A stretch of DNA of 64,000 nucleotides from Eubacteriaceae bacterium CHKCI004 (GTDB taxonomy: Bacteria; Bacillota; Clostridia; Lachnospirales; Lachnospiraceae): contig FCNR01000021.1 of assembly GCA_900016875.1 (NCBI GenBank), positions 51,293 to 115,292 of the forward strand, read 5' to 3'. A program made the position numbers and the translations under genes. Within the stretch, counting starts at the first letter, position 1. Each line of letters starts with the position of its first letter. Below are positions 6,922 through 16,345 of the stretch, one piece after another. The notes below the pieces were generated by a model. It was not told the origin of the DNA and did not search any database. It saw nothing but the letters and a program-made list of their open reading frames with translations.

Positions 6922-7395
6922 TTATTTTTCAATCTCCTTGATGAGGTTGATCATTTCAATAGCGCCAAGCGCGCAATCATACCCCTTGTTGCCCGCCTTT
7001 GTGCCGGCGCGCTCAATGGCCTGCTCGATGTTTTCCGTGGTGACGATACCGAATAATACCGGAATGCCGGACTGAAGTCCCACCTGCGCCACGCCTTTGG
7101 AAACCTCGCTGCACACATAATCATAGTGGCTGGTGGCGCCGCGGATAACCGTACCGAGAGCGATGACCGCGTCATATTTTCCTGAATTCGCCATCTTTTC
7201 ACAGATCAGCGGAATCTCGAATGCTCCCGGTACCCACGCCACATCAATATTTTCTTCTTTCATGCCGTGGCGGACAAGGCCGTCAATGGCGCCGCTCAAA
7301 AGCTTGGAAACGATAAACTCATTGAATCTCGCGCACACGATTCCCACTCTCTCTTCTCCGCCTACTACTTTTCCTTCAAATACGTTTACTCTCAT
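6922..7395 (-). CDS. ribH: 6,7-dimethyl-8-ribityllumazine synthase
   Basis: RibH condenses 5-amino-6-ribitylamino-uracil with dihydroxybutanone phosphate, the penultimate step of riboflavin synthesis. The 157-residue length is standard. Motifs are [12 protein letters not shown] near the N-terminus, WVPGAFEIP (substrate phosphate site) and [21 protein letters not shown], which includes the catalytic histidine. AGGAGGAAATATC precedes the ATG. It is the last gene of the ribD-ribE-ribBA-ribH operon, 35 bp after ribBA, and so should be under control of the FMN riboswitch at 10771-10896. Confidence 0.96.
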   Translation of the reverse strand: MRVNVFEGKVVGGEERVGIVCARFNEFIVSKLLSGAIDGLVRHGMKEENIDVAWVPGAFEIPLICEKMANSGKYDAVIALGTVIRGATSHYDYVCSEVSKGVAQVGLQSGIPVLFGIVTTENIEQAIERAGTKAGNKGYDCALGAIEMINLIKEIEK

Positions 7396-7430
7396 GATAT
7401 TTCCTCCTGTTCTTATCCATGAAATGTTTT

Positions 7431-8636
7431 TTAATATTTTGTGTAATGTCCCATCTTCTCCTGCTTGGTTTTCAGGTAGAAGAAGTCATCTTCATTTGCC
7501 TCAATGATGATTGGCACCCGCTCCACGATTTCTATGCCGTACCCGGACAGTCCCACTACCTTTGCCGGATTATTAGTCATGAGACGAAGTTTCTTAACGC
7601 CCAGGTCTGCGAGAATCTGTGCACCGATGCCATAGTCCCGCAGGTCCTCCGGAAATCCCAGAGCAATATTGGCCTCCACTGTATCCATACCCTGATCCTG
7701 CAGCTCATAAGCTTTTAGCTTGTTTATCAATCCAATACCCCGGCCTTCCTGTCTCATATAAAGAAGTACTCCGCGTCCTTCTTTCTCGATCATCCTCATA
7801 GCAGCCGCGTACTGCTGACCGCAGTCGCAGCGTCTCGAACCGAGCGCGTCCCCGGTCAGACATTCTGAGTGTACCCGGCAGAGCACCGGCCCGCCGTCGT
7901 CCACATTTCCTTTCACGATGGCCACATGATGTTCCCCGTTTAATTTGTTCACATAACCAAAAATCCGAAAATGACCGTAATGAGTCGGAAAATCCGCCTC
8001 AGCCTCACAGCTTACAAAACTTTCAGTCCGCCGGCGATACTGAATCATATCCGCTATGGTTATGATTTTGAGGTCATATTTCTCCGCAAACTTCAGCAGC
8101 TTTGGTACTTTTGCCACCGCCCCTTCTTCATCAAGGATTCCACAGCGCAATCCCACCGGCCTCAATCCTGCCATCTGTGCCAGATCCACCGCCGCTTCTG
8201 TAAAACCTGTACGTTTCAGCACGCCTCCCTGCAGCGCCACCTTAGGCACTATGGTCCCCGGCCGTCTGAACTCCTCCGGTCCCGCCGTCTCCGCCGCTGC
8301 GGTCATCACAGTCAGAGAACGATCCGCCGCCGAAGCGCCGCTCGCCGCATGTACACTGTCAATGGTCACTGTAGAAACAGAACGGGATAACTCCCGGTTC
8401 TCCCAAATCTGTTCCTCCACACCGATTTTCCTTGCCACATCTTCAGAAACCGGCATGGTCATGATTCCTTTTCCATGACTTAACATAAAATTCACTGCCT
8501 CTGGCGTGGCAAACTGGCCTGCCACCACAAGCGCACCGTCATTTTCCACATCACCGTCATCCACAACGATGACCATTTTGCCCTGTTTAAAATCTTCCAG
8601 AGCCTCCTCTATAGTATTGCATCGAAATTCATTCAT
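7431..8636 (-). CDS. ribBA: RibBA-type protein: intact GTP cyclohydrolase II, degenerate DHBP synthase domain
   Basis: A 401-residue fusion. The C-terminal half (about 205-395) is a complete GTP cyclohydrolase II: zinc cysteines in HSECLTGD and [15 protein letters not shown], and [10 protein letters not shown]. It opens GTP to start riboflavin synthesis. The N-terminal half has the RibB fold but several hallmark residues differ. The usual DDEDRENEGD is [16 protein letters not shown] is GTIVPK, and the RxGHTEAAVDL histidine is Phe ([11 protein letters not shown]). These positions bind metal or substrate in characterised DHBP synthases, so this half has probably lost that activity. It sits 35 bp upstream of ribH and downstream of ribE in the operon, with GGAGAATG upstream of the ATG. 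Confidence 0.92.
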   Translation of the reverse strand: MNEFRCNTIEEALEDFKQGKMVIVVDDGDVENDGALVVAGQFATPEAVNFMLSHGKGIMTMPVSEDVARKIGVEEQIWENRELSRSVSTVTIDSVHAASGASAADRSLTVMTAAAETAGPEEFRRPGTIVPKVALQGGVLKRTGFTEAAVDLAQMAGLRPVGLRCGILDEEGAVAKVPKLLKFAEKYDLKIITIADMIQYRRRTESFVSCEAEADFPTHYGHFRIFGYVNKLNGEHHVAIVKGNVDDGGPVLCRVHSECLTGDALGSRRCDCGQQYAAAMRMIEKEGRGVLLYMRQEGRGIGLINKLKAYELQDQGMDTVEANIALGFPEDLRDYGIGAQILADLGVKKLRLMTNNPAKVVGLSGYGIEIVERVPIIIEANEDDFFYLKTKQEKMGHYTKY

Positions 8637-8691
8637 TTTTCATTCTCCTCGTCTTTTTGTGATGTATGATCCTTTGAGTTATGCTTTACCG

Positions 8692-9342
8692 TCAGAATCC
8701 ATGGTTTCTCAAAAACTCCTCCGTGATACCCGACTGCGGCTTTTCCTCTTCCCTATTCAAACCCAGAAGCTTTTCCACATATTTGCCTATCATGTCCGTT
8801 TCCAGATTAACCATATCCCCGGGTTTCTTTTCAAGAAGAGTAGTACTGGCTCCCGTGTGAGGAATCACTGACACTGCAAAGCTCTTATCATCCACCCGCG
8901 CCACTGTGAGACTGATACCGTCAATCGCAATGGAGCCTTTTTCTACGATATATTTCAGGATGTCCGGCGGCGTCCGGACCGTTATCCATATAGCATTATC
9001 ATCTTTTTCCATGGATGCAATAGTACCCGGAGCATCCACATGGCCCGCCACCATATGGCCTCCAAACCTTCCATCCGCCGCCATAGCCCTCTCCAGATTC
9101 ACCCGGCTTCCGCTTTTCATTTTCCCCAGGCTGGTCCTCCGCAGTGTCTCATGCATCACATCCACATCATAGCTGTTCCTGTCAAACGATGTGACTGTCA
9201 GACATACTCCATTGGCAGCAATACTGTCGCCCACATGGATATCTTCCATCACCTTATCTGCCTGAATGGTGATGACGGCGGAATGAGCCCCCATCCTGAT
9301 ACTTCTTATCACTCCTATTTCCTCGATAATACCTGTAAACAT
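8692..9342 (-). CDS. ribE: Riboflavin synthase alpha subunit
   Basis: This enzyme dismutates two lumazine molecules to riboflavin plus the ribitylaminouracil substrate. The 216-residue protein shows the two-lobed family pattern: MFTGIIEEIG at the N-terminus, the first barrel with ANGVCLTVTSF, and the second with IDGISLTVARV. GHMVAGHVDAPG lies between them. AGGAG lies about 11 bases before the ATG. It is second in the rib operon, 27 bp after ribD, and is controlled with it by the upstream FMN riboswitch. It is sometimes named ribC in other organisms. Confidence 0.95.
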   Translation of the reverse strand: MFTGIIEEIGVIRSIRMGAHSAVITIQADKVMEDIHVGDSIAANGVCLTVTSFDRNSYDVDVMHETLRRTSLGKMKSGSRVNLERAMAADGRFGGHMVAGHVDAPGTIASMEKDDNAIWITVRTPPDILKYIVEKGSIAIDGISLTVARVDDKSFAVSVIPHTGASTTLLEKKPGDMVNLETDMIGKYVEKLLGLNREEEKPQSGITEEFLRNHGF

Positions 9343-9369
9343 CTCTGTATTATCTCCTTTCCCGTTTTT

Positions 9370-10524
9370 CTAGCGCACTACCCTGTATTCCAGCAGAATA
9401 TCCTCTCCAAACTGTCGCTGCCCGCACCGTTCAAGCATCCAGGCGTCCTTTACCAGCGCCGCGCCGCGGCCTTCCACCGGAGTTTTCGCGTCCGCACCGC
9501 CAAATATTTTGGGCGCCAGATAACAATAAACCTTAGATACAATCCCGGACTGAAGAGCGCTCTCGTTGAGCGTGCCGCCGCCTTCCAGCAAAATACCGTC
9601 GATTTTATTTTCACCCAGCTTCTGCATGAGACAACTCAAATCTATCATGTTCCGGTGCGGCTCTGCTTCCGTTTCCGGAGGTATCTCCCAGACCGTCACC
9701 CCTTTTTTCTCAAGCTGCTTTGCTTTTGTCCGGTTCTTTCCGGGAAGACACGCCACAATGACAGGCTGTTCCCGCGCGGTCTGCACCAGTCTGGATTCCA
9801 GAGGAATCCGCAGATGACTGTCACAGATAATCCTCACCGGATCTCTGCCTCCTTTCATGCGGCAGTTCAGCATAGGATCATCCGCCAGCACCGTTCCGAT
9901 ACCAGCCATGATTCCTTTAAAATGATTGCGCAGTCTGTGTACATGATTTCTGGCTTCCTCTCCGGTCACCCATCGGGAATCTCCCGTCCGGCAGGCAATC
10001 TTCCCATCCAGTGTCATGGCATATTTCATGGCCACATAAGGGCGCCCAGTACTGATGTAATAGAAGAACACCTCGTTGACAGCGTCACATTCTTCTTTCA
10101 GAAAATGTGGTATCACCGTAATGCCGTGCTCCCTCAATATCCGAAATCCTCTGCCTGCCACCAGGGGATTGGGATCATCCGAACCGACTACCACCGTCGT
10201 GATTCCTTCCTCGATAATCGCCTCTGTGCAGGGCGGCGTCTTTCCATAATGGCAGCAGGGCTCCAGGGTCACATAGATAGTGCTGCCTTCCAGACGGTGC
10301 CCGGCCGCTCTGGCATGGGCAATGGCATTTCGCTCCGCATGGAGCTCTCCATATTCTTCGTGCCAGCCTTCTCCGAGAATCTCTCCGTCCCGGACAATCA
10401 CCGCTCCCACCAGCGGATTTGGATTCACATGGCCGCTGCCGCGCTTCGCCAGCTCTATGGCTCTTCGCATATATTGCTCATCCGGATATGGCCCGGCCGC
10501 ATCTGATTTCTCAATGCCGTTCAT
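9370..10524 (-). CDS. ribD: Bifunctional pyrimidine deaminase/reductase
   Basis: RibD deaminates the pyrimidine intermediate and then reduces its ribosyl side chain with NADPH. The deaminase domain (about residues 15-140) has the zinc motif HAERNAI and PCCHYGKTPPC. The reductase domain (about 145-384) has MKYAMTLDGKIA and the GILLEGGGTLN motif. ATG 10524 is chosen because AGGAG lies upstream and the family motif then starts early; the open frame extends to a TTG at 10548. It is the first gene of the operon, 150 bp downstream of the leader terminator. Confidence 0.96.
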   Translation of the reverse strand: MNGIEKSDAAGPYPDEQYMRRAIELAKRGSGHVNPNPLVGAVIVRDGEILGEGWHEEYGELHAERNAIAHARAAGHRLEGSTIYVTLEPCCHYGKTPPCTEAIIEEGITTVVVGSDDPNPLVAGRGFRILREHGITVIPHFLKEECDAVNEVFFYYISTGRPYVAMKYAMTLDGKIACRTGDSRWVTGEEARNHVHRLRNHFKGIMAGIGTVLADDPMLNCRMKGGRDPVRIICDSHLRIPLESRLVQTAREQPVIVACLPGKNRTKAKQLEKKGVTVWEIPPETEAEPHRNMIDLSCLMQKLGENKIDGILLEGGGTLNESALQSGIVSKVYCYLAPKIFGGADAKTPVEGRGAALVKDAWMLERCGQRQFGEDILLEYRVVR

Positions 10525-10672
10525 ATTGACTTCTTCTCCTTTCCGCAATATATATCAGAAAATGTATGATCGGAGCTTCAGGAACAGGAATATTGGCAGA
10601 TTCTGCCGGATGACTGCAGGGTCGTTTACGATAAGAATCCTGGAAAGATTCCAGAAAGAAATATTTTAAATA

Positions 10673-10718
10673 CAAAAAGCCCTGAAACCAGCCGCTCACT
10701 GCGACTAATCTCAGGGCT
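10673..10718 (-). terminator. Riboswitch-controlled terminator upstream of ribD
   Basis: On the minus strand GCCCTGA (10711-10717) pairs with TCAGGGC (10679-10685), followed by TTTTTG. It lies between the FMN aptamer and ribD, the expected place for an expression-platform terminator used when FMN is bound. Confidence 0.88.
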
Positions 10719-10770
10719 TATCACCGCCATATAAATACACGTAAATAAAATACACGCATACAAATATAAA

Positions 10771-10896
10771 CATCTTCTACCATCCGGACTATACCGTCGG
10801 CTCCGGAATCTCACCGGAATCCTGCCTTTCGGCTCGCGGGCTCGCACTTCTCTGTGATTACCGCCGGTGGGGACTTACACCCCGCCCTGAAGACCG
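10771..10896 (-). promoter_or_regulatory. FMN riboswitch (RFN element) of the rib operon
   Basis: On the minus strand the conserved RFN parts are present in order: CAGGGCGGGGTGTAAGTCCC, CCACCGGCGGTAATC, GAGCCCGCGAGCC, GATTCCGGTGAGATTCCGG and AGCCGACGGTATAGTCCGG. It senses FMN and controls ribDEBAH by premature termination through the hairpin at 10673-10718. Confidence 0.97.
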
Positions 10897-10914
10897 TTTT
10901 TCATTTCTTTAGTT

Positions 10915-10943
10915 ATTATAACTCTTTATCAGAGGGTTTTCAA
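10915..10943 (-). promoter_or_regulatory. Promoter of the rib operon
   Basis: TTGAAA (10938-10943) and a perfect TATAAT (10915-10920) are separated by 17 bp on the minus strand, about 20 bp before the RFN element. Confidence 0.85.
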
Positions 10944-10970
10944 GTAAATCTTTTGTGATACAGGCGCGCA

Positions 10971-11933
10971 CTACGCCGTTCTCCCCCAGCTTTCCGGCAC
11001 TTTGCGTCCAATCAGCTCTTCCAGCCGGGCAATCTCGTCCTGATAATAGCGGTTAAGAATGCGCCGGGTCTGCGGAAACATTTTGGAACGGTCCGCGTCC
11101 CGTTGAATGCACATATTTTGAATCCACCGGAAGAACTTGCGCAGGACATGACGTACCTTAGGGAATCTGCCCAGATGCAGGAAATCTATCAAAATATGAT
11201 AGACGCCCTGAAAAAGATATATGACTTTGCTTCGCAGGGGTGAAACAGCGCAGAACACACTCTCATTACTCTTGATATTATAATTGATTCTGGAATTCTT
11301 CTCAACCCGGATAAAATCCAGAATATCTTCCGCAACTCTCTGTTCATCCTCGATCAATTCCTCAAAGAAAACGAACTTCATATTTTCTTTCGGGAAATAT
11401 TTAAGATATTCTTCAATACACCAGGCATAATTTCCCTGGGAAAAACAGAGGTATTTCAGTCTCCGGATCATAATGCCTTTCCGGTGAAACCGGCTGTGTA
11501 GAATGCTATTCACATATCGGTCAAATGCTGCCGCATGCCCTCTTTTTTTGTCATCCCTCACCGTCCGGCACGGGAGAAATCCCAGAGCAAGAAAATATTT
11601 GTAAGCAGAATAGCACCGGTCAGCCGGATCGCGCATGAGAAAAATCAAACGGGTCTCCTCCGGAAAATCCTTCCCGATCTTAGCTGCACAGCCCTGAAAA
11701 CCCAGTCCGGCATTCACTTCTCCGGCCATCCTCCCGTCCTCTGGCCGGACATGCCCAAAATATCTTTTTTCATACCATTTTTCTCCAAGGAAGAAACGAA
11801 ATAATGGAACCCTGTAAAACATGGGTTCCTTGACCCCCTCCGTCAGACAGATACCTTCATGCTGCCGCAGGATATCATACAAAGAAGTGGTTCCACATTT
11901 CTGGAATCCGATACAAATAAATGCAGGTTTCAT
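10971..11933 (-). CDS. Sulfotransferase family protein
   Basis: This 320-residue protein belongs to the PAPS-dependent sulfotransferase family, which transfers sulfate to carbohydrate or other acceptors. The N-terminal 5'-phosphosulfate loop is FIGFQKCGTTSL-like (ICIGFQKCGTTSLYD, residues 6-20), and the 3'-phosphate site is LMRDPADRCYSAYKY (about 99-113). KEPMFYR near residue 35 is also typical. There is no signal peptide or membrane segment. It is monocistronic, convergent with nothing, and has no sulfate-activation or exopolysaccharide genes nearby, so the acceptor is unknown. No ribosome binding site better than GATGAAA is obvious next to the ATG at 11933. Confidence 0.85.
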   Translation of the reverse strand: MKPAFICIGFQKCGTTSLYDILRQHEGICLTEGVKEPMFYRVPLFRFFLGEKWYEKRYFGHVRPEDGRMAGEVNAGLGFQGCAAKIGKDFPEETRLIFLMRDPADRCYSAYKYFLALGFLPCRTVRDDKKRGHAAAFDRYVNSILHSRFHRKGIMIRRLKYLCFSQGNYAWCIEEYLKYFPKENMKFVFFEELIEDEQRVAEDILDFIRVEKNSRINYNIKSNESVFCAVSPLRSKVIYLFQGVYHILIDFLHLGRFPKVRHVLRKFFRWIQNMCIQRDADRSKMFPQTRRILNRYYQDEIARLEELIGRKVPESWGRTA

Positions 11934-12125
11934 CTTTGTTTATGCCCGGGGCTGTCCCCCCGCCTTTCTTTCGTATATTTCACCTTAATATTAATCCCGG
12001 AAGCGGAAATTGATTTCAAAGGTAAGTTATTTTACATAAAAACTGTGTCCGGTCTGTGGTCAAATCGTAAAAAAATCGTAATTTTTTATTGTATTTATAA
12101 AATATTTTCTTTCTCTCCCTTTAAA

Positions 12126-12154
12126 TAGACAGTCTCCTTTTCATATAGTATAAT
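12126..12154 (+). promoter_or_regulatory. Promoter of the PPi-type phosphofructokinase gene
   Basis: TAGACA (12126-12131) and a perfect TATAAT (12149-12154) are separated by 17 bp, about 80 bp before the ATG. The region 11934-12125 is AT-rich and shows no other supported feature. Confidence 0.75.
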
Positions 12155-12232
12155 AATACTATCTTTTTTAACCAATGCTTATTATTGATGTAAGAATCAT
12201 ATGGCATTTGATTCATAATTAGGAGGTACACT

Positions 12233-13462
12233 ATGTCAGAAAAAATCCTTATTGTCGGTCAATCCGGCGGTCCTACGGCAGTTATCAACAGCAGCCTTTA
12301 CGGCGTTGTCTCGGAAGCCCGCCGTCATCCTGAAGCAATCAGCCATGTTTACGGCATGGTCAATGGCATCGAAGGCTTTTTAAATGATACGATCCTCGAT
12401 TTCGACGAGATTCTGCCAGGAGACAAACTTGACGCCCTTTTATATACGCCGGGCGCTTATCTGGGCTCCTGCCGCTATAAGCTTCCGGAATCTCTGGATG
12501 ATCCGGTTTACCCGAAGCTTTTTGAGAAGTTCAAAGAAATGAATATCGGTTATTTTCAGTACATCGGCGGAAATGATTCCATGGATACCGTGAGCAAGCT
12601 TTCCCGTTACGCCGCATCCGTCGGAAGCGATATCCGCATTATCGGTCAGCCAAAGACCATAGACAACGACCTGGTGCAGACAGATCACACTCCGGGATAT
12701 GGCAGCGCCGCAAAATATGTAGCTTCCACCGTTCGTGAAATTGTTCTGGACGCTAATGTTTACGAAAAAGAATCCGTTACTATCCTGGAGATCATGGGCC
12801 GCCATGCGGGATGGCTCACGGCCGCCGCTGCTCTGGCGCGGAAATATACCGGTGACAACCCGATGCTTATTTACCTGCCGGAAACTTCCTTTGACACCGA
12901 AGAGTTTCTAAACAGCGTCCGTCAGTGTCTCAAGAAGAACTGTAACGTCATTGTATGTGTATCTGAAGGTATCCACGACAAAGACGGCACATTTATCTGC
13001 GAATATGACAGTTCTGTGGGCACAGATACTTTCGGCCATAAAATGCTTGCCGGCTGCGGAAAATATCTGGAAAATCTTGTCCGTTCCCGTCTGGGCGTAA
13101 AGGCACGCTCCGTGGAGTTTAACGTAAGCCAGCGTTGTTCTGCCTCCATGCTTTCCGCCACCGATCAGCAGGAAGCCGCTGCTGCCGGTACTTTCGGCGT
13201 GCAGGCTGCCCTGAGAGGAGAGACTGGCAAAATGGTTTCCTTCAACCGTCAGGATACCGCCGGTTCCTATCAGATGGAATGCGGTCTTGTTGACGTGACT
13301 GAAGTGTGCAACAAAGAGAAAGCAGTACCTCTCTCATGGATCACTGCTGACGGTACTGATGTGACAGAAGAATTTATCTCCTACGCCCGCCCTCTGATTC
13401 AGGGCAAGGTAGATGTCCCTCTGGGAGAAGACGGTCTTCCGGCCTTTGTATCCCGCAAATAA
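12233..13462 (+). CDS. pfp: 6-phosphofructokinase, probably pyrophosphate-dependent
   Basis: This 409-residue cytoplasmic enzyme phosphorylates fructose 6-phosphate in glycolysis. The nucleotide/PPi site reads GGNDSMDT: Asp at the position that is Gly in ATP-using enzymes (GGDGS) is the hallmark of PPi use. The following PKTIDNDL has the matching lysine. IMGRHAGWL and the C-terminal half fit the PFP/long PFK clade. AGGAGG lies eight bases before the ATG. It is expressed alone from a strong promoter and ends at a bidirectional terminator. The window has a second PFK at 47100 of the ATP type. The donor assignment is inferred from these residues. Confidence 0.9.
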   Translation: MSEKILIVGQSGGPTAVINSSLYGVVSEARRHPEAISHVYGMVNGIEGFLNDTILDFDEILPGDKLDALLYTPGAYLGSCRYKLPESLDDPVYPKLFEKFKEMNIGYFQYIGGNDSMDTVSKLSRYAASVGSDIRIIGQPKTIDNDLVQTDHTPGYGSAAKYVASTVREIVLDANVYEKESVTILEIMGRHAGWLTAAAALARKYTGDNPMLIYLPETSFDTEEFLNSVRQCLKKNCNVIVCVSEGIHDKDGTFICEYDSSVGTDTFGHKMLAGCGKYLENLVRSRLGVKARSVEFNVSQRCSASMLSATDQQEAAAAGTFGVQAALRGETGKMVSFNRQDTAGSYQMECGLVDVTEVCNKEKAVPLSWITADGTDVTEEFISYARPLIQGKVDVPLGEDGLPAFVSRK

Positions 13463-13491
13463 TCCGCCGCAGTTCAGAAATATTTTAAAAT

Positions 13492-13541
13492 AAGCACGCC
13501 AATGATATGCGCTAAAAATGCATGTCATTGGCGTGCTTTTA
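13492..13541. terminator. Bidirectional terminator between pfp and the hydrolase gene
   Basis: AAGCACGCCAATGA pairs with TCATTGGCGTGCTT with inner pairs TATGC/GCATG, flanked by A and T runs. It overlaps the last codons of the minus-strand hydrolase gene. Confidence 0.85.
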
Positions 13542-14094
13542 TATATTCTTCCGTCTTCTTCATAATCTCTGTCAGATTCTTCAGATCCTCCTGTACATTT
13601 CCTGTCTCAAGAGAGTGATTGGCTCCCGCCGTCTCATAAAGGGGCAGGTTTCTTTTCGCGCATTCCGTTTCGATCACTTCTGTTCTTGCCCACGGATCAC
13701 TGGTGCCGTGGAACACAATGCCCGTTGTACCGATGGCAAGGAAGGATTCTTCCACCGGCGTGTAGTAGATCTGTCCGGCAGGTATCTGATACTTCCGGGC
13801 GAAAGCCGCCGCAACGGTGGTGCCGATACTCTTGGAAATGAACAGCACATCCTCGAAGCTGTCAAGAGCCGCGTCGCGAAGCTGCTCTTCCACCCGGGCA
13901 CTGGCCATCTCAAAGGCTTCCATCATTTTTGCTGCATTGCCTTTGATGCCGGACGGCAGCTCTCCGTAACTGACTTCCAGAATCTCATATCCGCCGGCCA
14001 CCGCCAGCTTCTTGCTGTAATAAAGAAGCGGCTTATCCGTGTGATAACCGACGCCCGGAAATATGACCGCTGCTTTTTTCTTTTTCTCTTCCAT
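13525..14094 (-). CDS. Small alpha/beta hydrolase family protein
   Basis: The 189-residue protein fits a compact alpha/beta-hydrolase fold: an N-terminal strand AAVIFPGVGYHTDKPLLYY with an oxyanion-type glycine pair, and a nucleophile elbow SKSIGT (GxSxG-like with Lys/Ser changes). An acid loop HGTSDPWA and a late histidine in GANHSLE complete a plausible Ser-Asp-His triad. It is presumably cytoplasmic, as no signal peptide is seen. AGGGGAATCTTAG precedes the ATG. The substrate is unknown. It lies 66 bp upstream (in transcription sense) of pfp's terminator and is not clearly linked to either neighbour. Confidence 0.72.
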   Translation of the reverse strand: MEEKKKKAAVIFPGVGYHTDKPLLYYSKKLAVAGGYEILEVSYGELPSGIKGNAAKMMEAFEMASARVEEQLRDAALDSFEDVLFISKSIGTTVAAAFARKYQIPAGQIYYTPVEESFLAIGTTGIVFHGTSDPWARTEVIETECAKRNLPLYETAGANHSLETGNVQEDLKNLTEIMKKTEEYIKARQ

Positions 14095-14160
14095 CTAAGA
14101 TTCCCCTCTCTTCCGGCATGCTGGTCATTCGACTTCCACGCACATTTCCACCACTCATAT

Positions 14161-14745
14161 CTAATATCCCTGCTTCAGCTCATAAGAATGAATCAATTCC
14201 ACATTATACAGCTCCACATCATTGAGGACAGATTCGTCGAAATCTGCGGAGGATGTCTGCGCCACATACCAATCCTGCCGGTTAAAATAGTCCTGAATAT
14301 CCTGATCATTGAACATCCTGCCATGGCGGGCATAAATCTCATTTCTTGTAATGCACAGGCCATAGGAGTCCAGCCAGGACAATTCTTTCCAGGTATAGCG
14401 GACACTGTCCGTATATGCCAGATGGTCAGCCTTTTCGTAAGGATTAGATCCGGTATCTTTTCCTTTAACCAGATACACACTCTCGCTCTCTCCCGTACTG
14501 TCCTCAGCATCTTCCTCTGCTTCGTCTCCGTCCTCTCCGGCAGTTTCCTCTTCTTTTTTTGCCTTGCCTATTTCAATGGTGATCTCCGTCTGCCCCTCCG
14601 TATCCGACGCGGCAGAGATCTCGCTCTCATGTCTCCTCTGAAGCATCACGAAAGCAAAAATCACAGCAATAAGCGCAAGACATACGATCACCACTGCACT
14701 GATCATCATTCCCGCTGTTTTTTTATCATCCCCAGGGTTCCACAT
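14161..14745 (-). CDS. YARHG domain-containing membrane-anchored protein
   Basis: The 194-residue protein has a short cytoplasmic N-terminus, one membrane segment (about residues 12-35), and an acidic, low-complexity linker (about 40-90). A C-terminal YARHG domain (about 115-185) contains ITRNEIYARHGRMF and the paired NRQDWY. The domain is thought to be extracellular and associated with cell-surface proteins of Firmicutes, but no activity is established. The ATG at 14745 is chosen over a TTG three bases upstream; AAGGGGGG is upstream. It is a single gene. Confidence 0.82.
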   Translation of the reverse strand: MWNPGDDKKTAGMMISAVVIVCLALIAVIFAFVMLQRRHESEISAASDTEGQTEITIEIGKAKKEEETAGEDGDEAEEDAEDSTGESESVYLVKGKDTGSNPYEKADHLAYTDSVRYTWKELSWLDSYGLCITRNEIYARHGRMFNDQDIQDYFNRQDWYVAQTSSADFDESVLNDVELYNVELIHSYELKQGY

Positions 14746-15306
<561 letters not shown>

Positions 15307-15339
15307 TCTGGAATATTAAGTTGCCTTCGGGCATAGAAA

Positions 15340-15375
15340 AGAGTGTCTGTTTTGCAGGCACTCTTTTTGTTTTTT
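15340..15375 (+). terminator. Terminator of the ferredoxin gene
   Basis: AGAGTG pairs with CACTCT with an inner CTG/GCAG stem, followed by TTTTTGTTTTTT. Confidence 0.85.
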
Positions 15376-15393
15376 ATTTTATATTAAAGATAG

Positions 15394-16209
15394 TTATATT
15401 TTCCTCTTGTTCTTTCTGAAAAAACGACTTTTCTTCCGTCCTCCCTCATCTTTGGACACCGCGATTTCCTGTCTCGCTTTCTGATGACTTCGAATCGCCT
15501 CATCTAATTTTTTATAGCGGGCCTCTTCCCGCTCCTCCTGCTCCTCAAGCACATCATCCAGCTCTCTGATCACCCGATTGCTGATGTGGTCGCTCATGAC
15601 ATCCCCCATCATCTCCGCCTGTTCCCGCAGCGCTTTTCCGATGATCCGTCCCATGATCGACTCAAACTCCCGCATTTTTTCCTCGTTGCTCCTGAGAGAA
15701 CCCGATGCTGCTTCCCTCGCTGCAGGATGACTTTCCGTATAATCATTCCCTTTTCTCATGGCCACCACCTTTCCGTTGTGTCCGGTTTTCTTTGAGTCTT
15801 CTTTTTGAAAAGTATCTATCCGGAACTCTTCGCTCTCTGATTCTTCATCGGATACTTCCACGCTTTGCTGTCCTGTCCCGTCTTCCGATAAGCCGTCTGC
15901 CTCCGGCCTGTCCTCCTCAACGCCCATGTTCTCAAGCTCTACTTGGGTGGCCAGCAGCTTATGTACGTCAATGAGTTTTTTCTGTTCCAGATCCGGCAGC
16001 ACTTCCTTCACTGCCTTCAGCTGAAAGCCTTTATTCTTTAATTCTTTAATACAGTTTAAAAGCTGTATTTCCTCTTCTCTGTAATAGCGGTGTCCCAGCT
16101 CGTTTCTTGGAATGGTAAGCTCCAGCTCCTCCTCCCAATACCGGAGAACGTGGTTCTCCACCTCCAGAAGTCTGGACGCCTCCGAGATGGAATATCTTTT
16201 TTCCTTCAT
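15394..16209 (-). CDS. MerR-type helix-turn-helix regulator with long coiled C-terminus
   Basis: The first 75 residues form a MerR-family DNA-binding domain: YSISEASRLLEVENHVLRYWEEE with the wing HRYYREEEI. The remaining about 190 residues are highly charged, acidic then basic and probably coiled-coil, and end in a basic KKSRFFRKNKRKI tail. There is no recognisable ligand domain, so the signal is unknown. ATG 16209 is preferred (AGGAG upstream) over an in-frame ATG at 16230 without a binding site. It lies downstream of dnaB but is separated from it by a terminator. Its target may be its own promoter; that is inference. Confidence 0.8.
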   Translation of the reverse strand: MKEKRYSISEASRLLEVENHVLRYWEEELELTIPRNELGHRYYREEEIQLLNCIKELKNKGFQLKAVKEVLPDLEQKKLIDVHKLLATQVELENMGVEEDRPEADGLSEDGTGQQSVEVSDEESESEEFRIDTFQKEDSKKTGHNGKVVAMRKGNDYTESHPAAREAASGSLRSNEEKMREFESIMGRIIGKALREQAEMMGDVMSDHISNRVIRELDDVLEEQEEREEARYKKLDEAIRSHQKARQEIAVSKDEGGRKKSRFFRKNKRKI

Positions 16210-16304
16210 ATTCTTATTCGCTCCTGTCATACTATAATTTTTAATATCGGCATATTCATAGTATAGCAAGGTTCAGGCTACATTCTCAATGATATTCGTC
16301 TTCT

Positions 16305-16345
16305 AAAAAAAGACAAAAGGAGCGGATTTCTACTGAATCCGCTCC
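16305..16345 (-). terminator. Terminator after dnaB
   Basis: GGAGCGGATT pairs with AATCCGCTCC on the minus strand, followed by TTTTGTCTTTTTTT. It includes the last dnaB codons. Confidence 0.85.

Noticed and set aside
9040..10506. 488-codon open frame on the plus strand over ribE and ribD
   Set aside because: It is antisense to genes with complete family motifs, has a His/Arg/Ser-rich composition typical of shadow frames, and has no good ribosome binding site.
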